IMG/VR virus record: IMGVR_UViG_3300006108_000013
Coordinates: 1 to 64,000 of that record
DNA from: a virus
Length of the DNA: 64,000 nucleotides
Strand: one strand, 5' to 3'
Shown here: positions 59,390 through 64,000 of the stretch, one piece after another
Layout: the number at the start of each line of letters is the position of its first letter
Numbering within the stretch: position 1 is the stretch's first letter
The notes under the pieces: generated by a model
Told to the model about the DNA's origin: nothing
What the model saw: only the letters and a program-made list of their open reading frames with translations
The model's database searches: none
Made by a program: the position numbers and the translations under genes

Positions 59390-60093
59390 ATGTTCAAATT
59401 TGATAATTTTGCATCATCAAAGAACATTTTAACAGTTTCTAAAGAAAAGTCACTTAAATTTTTATCTTTAAGCTTTAATTTTGGTAAAATATCAGGAGTT
59501 ACTGTAATAATATCGCAACCAGAACGTTCTGCTTCGTATACATTATACACTGAACGTGTACTCGCCCACAATGTTTCTATTTTTGACTTCCTATCTTTTA
59601 AAAATTGCGTGGTTGCAGATGTTAATTCGATTGGATTTCTACCAGTATCAGAAATTCTACCAGCAAATATTGAAATTATAAGAGGATGAAAAGTTCCTAT
59701 AAGGTTTTTGATGATGCTTCCAACCTGTACACCATCAAAAACAGCCGTAACGTTAATTTTTATACCTTTATCATTCATTTTGGTAATCAAATCGACAGTA
59801 GAAACACCTTTAGTGTTGGTTATGGGAACTTTCACGTAAATATTATCACCATATTCTGCAATTTTTTGGATTTGATATTCCATTTCATCCAATTCATCGG
59901 CAAAAATCTCAAAGGAAAAAGGTAAATCTGAAATCTTACTAGTTATTTCTTTTATAAATGGAACATATTCGGTAATACCAGCCTTTTTCATGAGGCTAGG
60001 ATTAGTTGTAAAACCTGTTACTGTTTTATTATTTTCATATATGTCAAATATCTCTTTGACATTTGATGTATCAGCGAATATTTTAATGCTCAT
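59386..60093 (-). CDS. Transaldolase
   Basis: From the ATG at 60093 (one base after the upstream stop), 235 residues; an earlier ATG at 60117 would overlap the isomerase gene. Motifs are IFADTSNV (5-12), GFTTNPSLM (27-35), the Schiff-base Lys88 in VKVP and GRISDTGR, as in the small transaldolase/fructose-6-phosphate aldolase family. Transaldolase links fructose-6-phosphate and erythrose-4-phosphate with sedoheptulose-7-phosphate. Cyanophages carry talC for the pentose pathway, but here it lies within a heptose operon and probably feeds GmhA. Confidence 0.85.
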   Translation of the reverse strand: MSIKIFADTSNVKEIFDIYENNKTVTGFTTNPSLMKKAGITEYVPFIKEITSKISDLPFSFEIFADELDEMEYQIQKIAEYGDNIYVKVPITNTKGVSTVDLITKMNDKGIKINVTAVFDGVQVGSIIKNLIGTFHPLIISIFAGRISDTGRNPIELTSATTQFLKDRKSKIETLWASTRSVYNVYEAERSGCDIITVTPDILPKLKLKDKNLSDFSLETVKMFFDDAKLSNLNI

Positions 60094-60094
60094 A

Positions 60095-60661
60095 TTATTT
60101 TGTAAAGTAATTAACAACCAAATGTAAAATTATACCTTGCCATTCTTCTGCATGGGCAGTGACTCTTTCGGGTTTTATAGGCGGAATTAGGATACAAGCA
60201 TTTGAAAGCTGTTTAGCAACACCACCATCTTTACTCACAACAGAAAGTATATAGCTTTTTGTTTTCTTTGCTAATTTCATTGCGTTAACAAGATTTTTAG
60301 ATGTTGTTTCAGAACCACCGCCAACGGAAAAAATAATAATTGCATCCTTTGATGAAAGTTTACTACCCTTTAACCAATTTGCATAAGAATCTTCCCAAGA
60401 TTCATCGTTTATTCTTGCGGTAAGTTCAGAAACATTATCAGTAACTGCGTAAGTTTCTATTCCAAGAATCTTTCTAAAATCATTTACGGCATGGCTGGCA
60501 TTTGCAGCACTTCCACCAACACCTAAAACAAAAAGTCTACCTTTTGTAGATTTAATTTTTTTAATTATTTCAATAAATTTAACAATTGAATCCGTTTCAA
60601 TGTTATCTATAATTGATATTATCTCACCAAAATATGTTGTAATGTAATTTTTAATTTTCAT
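60095..60661 (-). CDS. SIS-domain sedoheptulose-7-phosphate isomerase, GmhA-like
   Basis: A 188-residue protein of GmhA length (E. coli 192). The SIS fold is shown by FVLGVGGSAANASHAVNDF (44-62) and IIIFSVGGGSETT (108-120), and a C-terminal helix carries H170, Q175 and H180 in a pattern near the catalytic Gln/His of GmhA. Some residues differ (FSVGGGSET instead of STSGNS), so a related keto-aldose isomerase is possible. The expected reaction is sedoheptulose-7-phosphate to D-glycero-D-manno-heptose-7-phosphate. It overlaps the FkbM gene end by 11 bases. Confidence 0.8.
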   Translation of the reverse strand: MKIKNYITTYFGEIISIIDNIETDSIVKFIEIIKKIKSTKGRLFVLGVGGSAANASHAVNDFRKILGIETYAVTDNVSELTARINDESWEDSYANWLKGSKLSSKDAIIIFSVGGGSETTSKNLVNAMKLAKKTKSYILSVVSKDGGVAKQLSNACILIPPIKPERVTAHAEEWQGIILHLVVNYFTK

Positions 60662-61290
60662 ATGTAAAAAGTGTATCTACGTCTGATATATTTTCCAAAA
60701 TTTTGTAATTCTTAGAAGTCATATAAGAAGATATCATATTATACCTATATTCGTTACCAGTTTCAATTAAAAAATATTTAGGTTTATATTCATTTATGTC
60801 AAATCCATTTAAAACTTCTATTTCATATCCTTCGACATCTAAACTAAAAAAATCTATATTAGATATGTTATGTTTCTTTAAAATAGAATTTAAAGTTGTA
60901 CAAGGTACATTTATAATCGAACTGTTTTCGTTTTTAAAATCCAAACTGTTTTTTAAATCATCATCAAAATAATTTTCTTTACGAGTAATCTGTCCACATA
61001 AAGATGAGGAAATATCACTATAAGAAAAATCACCACTTATAGTTTTATCTTCGTAATTATCGCTAACTAATGCATAATTTTCCACTATACAATTTGGTCT
61101 ATTTTTTTTTACATTCTTCATATTTTATAAAAGAAGGTTCAATTAGTAATCCAGACCAACCATATTTTTGTTCGTACATTAATGTGTTAGATTGATTAAC
61201 TCCATCATTAGCACCAGCTTCTATAAAGAATCCATTATTAAAATTTAAATATTTTAATAATTTTTCGTCTAAATTATTTAAAGAATACAT
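60651..61290 (-). CDS. FkbM-type methyltransferase, split by a run of nine A
   Basis: Two frames together make one FkbM methyltransferase. The first (ATG at 61290, stop at 61099) has FFIEAGANDGVNQSNTL with the SAM site. The second frame, open to the stop at 60651, continues NRPNCIVENYALVSDN and has DFFSLDVEGYEIEVLNG, the other FkbM signature. They join at nine A (61102-61110): with eight A the reading continues as one chain of about 212 residues. Either the gene is broken, or slippage restores it, or the assembly has one A too many. FkbM enzymes O-methylate sugars. Confidence 0.75.
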
Positions 61291-61291
61291 T

Positions 61292-62011
61292 TTACCCCTT
61301 TAAAAAAAGCTCATCGATATCATCATATTCCATTAAATCTACTAATTTAGATTTTTTTTCTGGGTGTGTAAAATTATCATTGTATTGATAAGGAGGAGTA
61401 AAATCCATTTCAAAATTTTCTTCCCATAAAAAGGCAATTTCCGTTTGTAAATCTCCGAATTTATTATGATACGCCTGACTAGAAGCAAAATTAAAATTTA
61501 CATGCTCCATTAATCCCATTTTAGGGTATCCACAAAATACTTTATTTTTAATAGTGTAAATCCACCTATGGTGATGATACCCCAAATAATTTCCTTCCCA
61601 TCTCTTCGTATCCATGTATTTAGTTGGAACTGCAATCAGTCCTGCGTCCGCTATTTTGAATAAATTTAAAATAACCTGAATAGGTGCATTAAGATCTTCT
61701 AATGTATGAGTGCATACCACGAAATCAAACTTACCATTTTTCTCGACGTATTTAAAAATAGGAGTCCACGTATCATTTAATTCCATATCTCCACCAAATT
61801 TAATAACATTGTCATTTTTTAATTTTTCTGGTTGAAAATCTAAAATATGAGTTGTGTATTCTGGTATTCTTAATTTGGCAGCACCACCAATATCTATTAA
61901 TGTAATATCTCTCCCCTTTTTTTGTTTTAATTCATTTAAATAGTCATAAACTTCTTTATCCTTGGTGTGTTCATGTTCACCATTCCAACTGGATTTTATA
62001 TATTTTATCAT
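61292..62011 (-). CDS. Class I SAM-dependent methyltransferase-like
   Basis: A 239-residue protein with a motif I-like ITLIDIGGAAK (about 36-46), ILDFQPEKL as motif II and FDFVVCTHTLEDL (about 94-106) as motif IV. The second half is Tyr/His/Asn-rich and gives substrate specificity. It lies two bases before the FkbM gene and three bases after the TylF-like gene. A sugar methyltransferase is likely. No exact family is recognised. Confidence 0.65.
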   Translation of the reverse strand: MIKYIKSSWNGEHEHTKDKEVYDYLNELKQKKGRDITLIDIGGAAKLRIPEYTTHILDFQPEKLKNDNVIKFGGDMELNDTWTPIFKYVEKNGKFDFVVCTHTLEDLNAPIQVILNLFKIADAGLIAVPTKYMDTKRWEGNYLGYHHHRWIYTIKNKVFCGYPKMGLMEHVNFNFASSQAYHNKFGDLQTEIAFLWEENFEMDFTPPYQYNDNFTHPEKKSKLVDLMEYDDIDELFLKG

Positions 62012-62014
62012 ATT

Positions 62015-62689
62015 TTATATTAATTTAAATAAACCTTGACTGTAGCTTTCTTTTTGATGTAGCAATGGCTGATAATCAAAACCAGTATCCAATAAAAATT
62101 CAGCAAAAGCTTTAATCTCATGATTTCGGTAATCATCATAATCATTGATTTCATCAAACAATAATACCGAGCCTTTTTTGAATCTAGGAGTCAATTCTGT
62201 TAAAACTGTTTTAGCGGATGAATATAAGTCACCATCAATATGAACGAAAGCAACATCACCTTCAAACTTTTTTAAGAAAAGTGGTAAAGAATCCTCGAAA
62301 AGACCCTTTATAAGTTTTACGTTTTCGGGCCATGGCTTCCAATTTTGTGGAAGGCTACTATCAAACATAGAATGATTTTCGCCAACAATATAACCTGGTG
62401 GTACATTACCACCTAAACTATAACAATTTTTTGGATTATTTGAATCCCAATACTCAGGTAATCCTTCAAAGCAATCAAAGCCATATATTTCCTTTGGTGC
62501 TTTTCTGGAAAATTGTTCAATACTTCTTCCAGTAAATACACCAAATTCTAACCATAATCCATCAAGTTCAACGTATTCGGTGCATTTTAAATGAAACGTT
62601 TCATGATAATCATGAATGCAATCCGTTACAATTGCTTCGGTTCTGAGTCTATGTTCTATTTCGTCTATTTTTTCTTCTACTGTTTTCAT
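62015..62689 (-). CDS. TylF/macrocin-type O-methyltransferase
   Basis: A 224-residue protein. LWLEFGVFTGRSIEQFSRKA (about 46-65) with GFDCFEGLPEYW and VAFVHIDGDLYSSAKTVL (about 146-163) are the signature blocks of the TylF family, metal-dependent enzymes that O-methylate sugar hydroxyls. Three Asp residues in HIDGDLY and in LLFDEINDYDD could bind the metal. It is part of the glycan operon between a GT4 glycosyltransferase and another methyltransferase. Confidence 0.85.
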   Translation of the reverse strand: MKTVEEKIDEIEHRLRTEAIVTDCIHDYHETFHLKCTEYVELDGLWLEFGVFTGRSIEQFSRKAPKEIYGFDCFEGLPEYWDSNNPKNCYSLGGNVPPGYIVGENHSMFDSSLPQNWKPWPENVKLIKGLFEDSLPLFLKKFEGDVAFVHIDGDLYSSAKTVLTELTPRFKKGSVLLFDEINDYDDYRNHEIKAFAEFLLDTGFDYQPLLHQKESYSQGLFKLI

Positions 62690-62693
62690 ATTT

Positions 62694-63785
62694 TTATTTA
62701 GAGAGGTTATCGTATAAGTCTATAATAGATTGTTCAACTTTTCTATAATCATATTTTTGATAATATCTAGTTAGAGTGTTTTCGCTTTTTTCGACATAGT
62801 AATCTTTATTATCTCTTAACAATGATAATTCTGATGCATATTCTTCAACTGAATATGCCACCTTTCCACATCCTTCTATTTGCTCTAAATGTCCCATATT
62901 TAACGCAGGATGACTTACAACAGGTTTACCGTGATACATTGCTTCTATTATTGAAGCAGAACAAACCTCGCCGTCTGATCTTGCATGAGCAAAAACATCA
63001 ATTCCTTCTAAATAATTGTGAATGTTTTCAACAGAACTTGTAAATTTTACAAAATAAACATTTTTAAGCTGTAATTCTCTAGCTAAATTTATATGTTGTT
63101 CACTTCCACCCAGAATAATAAAACAAGTATTGTCATTCTGCACTAATGAATATGCTTGCAAAGAAACAGGTGAAAATATATCACCTCTGGTTGCTTGGTG
63201 AAAGCCGTATACAAATTTATCCTCACTTATACCTAATAATTCTCTAATATTTGATTTCTTTTTTTCTGGTACTTTTACAATAGATGGGATTATTTCGGCT
63301 TTTGATATATTACCACCATTAGCTCCCCATTTATCAGCTTGCCATTTGCACAATAAAATAGCTTTCTTAATGTTTGGTTTATCTTCTCCTGTAAAACTAT
63401 GAATGCTATCAATGATTGAACATTGGTTAATTAAATTAAATGGATATTCGGGATAACCACATCTACCAGTTTGCACAAAATCATAATTGGATTCTTTAAA
63501 AATATCCCAAAAATTAGTACCAACCCATTCATACGGTTCAACGTTACCGATTTTATGATCAACATGAACTTGGATTGTTTTTATACCATTGTTTTCTACG
63601 AATTCTTTTCTTTTGAGGTCGTTATCAGGATGTTCAAAACTAGAATACCAAAATGGTGCGGCATTAGTGTAAAAATAATCAACTTGATAACGATCTTTAG
63701 GTAATAAACAAGCTATAGTCTGGAGATATTTTTCAATTCCACCGGAAGCTAATCCTGCAAATTTAATAAATGCTATTTTTTTCAT
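62694..63785 (-). CDS. GT4-family glycosyltransferase
   Basis: A 363-residue GT-B enzyme. The N-terminal FIKFAGLASGGIEKYLQTIA (about 6-25) is the acceptor-side glycine motif, and DVFAHARSDGEVCSASIIEAMYHGKPVVSH (about 262-291; first and second Glu of the E-x7-E donor site) marks GT4. It transfers a sugar from a nucleotide donor, possibly the NDP-heptose made by the operon downstream. Its ATG overlaps the preceding stop by one base (TAATG). Confidence 0.85.
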   Translation of the reverse strand: MKKIAFIKFAGLASGGIEKYLQTIACLLPKDRYQVDYFYTNAAPFWYSSFEHPDNDLKRKEFVENNGIKTIQVHVDHKIGNVEPYEWVGTNFWDIFKESNYDFVQTGRCGYPEYPFNLINQCSIIDSIHSFTGEDKPNIKKAILLCKWQADKWGANGGNISKAEIIPSIVKVPEKKKSNIRELLGISEDKFVYGFHQATRGDIFSPVSLQAYSLVQNDNTCFIILGGSEQHINLARELQLKNVYFVKFTSSVENIHNYLEGIDVFAHARSDGEVCSASIIEAMYHGKPVVSHPALNMGHLEQIEGCGKVAYSVEEYASELSLLRDNKDYYVEKSENTLTRYYQKYDYRKVEQSIIDLYDNLSK

Positions 63786-64000
63786 TATCTTTGTCTTTGT
63801 CCCGAATCTAATGTTGATGTATATAATCCGGTTCTAGAACCTTGTGTCGCTATAGATGGATACCACCAATAGGTTTTAGCATCAAATTTATATAACTGAT
63901 AAGCAATCTCCCAATCGGAAACTAATTGGAATGGAACAGCCGATTCATATATTTTAGATGCTATTTGCGGTTTTAAAAGATAAGCTTCTGCACAATTTGT
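63785..64000 (-). CDS. GT25-like glycosyltransferase, C-terminal part (runs off edge)
   Basis: The minus-strand frame enters from the right edge and ends with TAA at 63785-63787, giving 71 visible residues. NCAEAYLLKPQIASKIYE, SDWEIAYQLYKFDAKTYWW, PSIATQGSRTGLYTSTLDS and a basic end follow the order of the C-terminal half of LPS/procollagen-type GT25 enzymes: AYLL, DWE, YWW..P, QGS..G..S. The stop overlaps the next ATG. The family call is from pattern only, since the catalytic half lies outside. Confidence 0.55.
   Translation of the reverse strand, partial: TNCAEAYLLKPQIASKIYESAVPFQLVSDWEIAYQLYKFDAKTYWWYPSIATQGSRTGLYTSTLDSGQRQR

Noticed and set aside
1-64000. tRNA genes or CRISPR arrays
   Set aside because: No cloverleaf-like segment or regularly spaced repeats were noticed in the few intergenic gaps, and almost all sequence is coding.

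Overview
This window is part of the genome of a large T4-like myovirus. The evidence is a contractile-tail sheath (gp18-like), tail-tube and baseplate proteins, a gp17-like terminase, and a T4-type replisome: gp43-like family B polymerase, gp41-like helicase, gp32-like SSB, gp45-like clamp, UvsX/RecA and gp46. The DNA is strongly A+T-rich and genes are packed almost without gaps. The host is probably Gram-negative: the phage carries a signal-peptide outer-membrane barrel protein, a small exported protein and a large LPS/glycan-type sugar cluster. The host genus cannot be decided. Shine-Dalgarno sequences are mostly absent, and the NrdB protein looks like Bacteroidota-type sequences, which is only a hint. 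Capsid, portal and prohead protease genes are not in the window.

Layout. 1-8302 (+): small accessory genes, including an outer-membrane protein, metallophosphoesterase, ABC-type ATPase, adenylylsulfate kinase, DNA methyltransferase and macro-like protein. 8276-13056 (-): nucleotide metabolism (dCMP deaminase, NrdA, NrdB) with an HNH protein and a small HExxH protein. 13074-18092 (+): BCS1-like AAA ATPase, RecB-like nuclease, FMN reductase, an acidic protein, a strong terminator, a basic protein and a gp14-like neck protein. 18089-21144 (-): PhoH and small proteins. 21228-40947 (+): tail sheath, tubes, baseplate, terminase, hub and spike, with two minus-strand genes inserted. 40944-52721 (-): clamp, SSB, helicase, UvsX, ThyX and polymerase. 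52809-53612 (+): homing endonuclease. 53600-64000 (-): glycosyltransferase, gp46, then a sugar-nucleotide and glycan cluster running off the right edge.

The most striking region is 56783-60661. Five tightly coupled genes encode a GmhA-like sedoheptulose-7-phosphate isomerase, a transaldolase, an HddA-like heptose-7-phosphate kinase, a fused HAD phosphatase/nucleotidyltransferase and a sugar epimerase. Together they can be read as a complete route from central metabolism to a nucleotide-activated heptose. Methyltransferases and glycosyltransferases lie directly upstream in the same transcription unit. One of these, an FkbM-type methyltransferase, is split by a run of nine A.

Two genome-wide patterns also stand out. 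First, T4-type late promoter elements (NNTAAATA) sit mostly 5-7 nt before start codons, leaving almost no leader. Second, a scattered set of small proteins begins with a short helix ending in (I/L)xE, like the capsid-targeting peptides of T4 internal head proteins; two of them are very basic. In addition, all seven convergent gene pairs overlap at their 3' ends.
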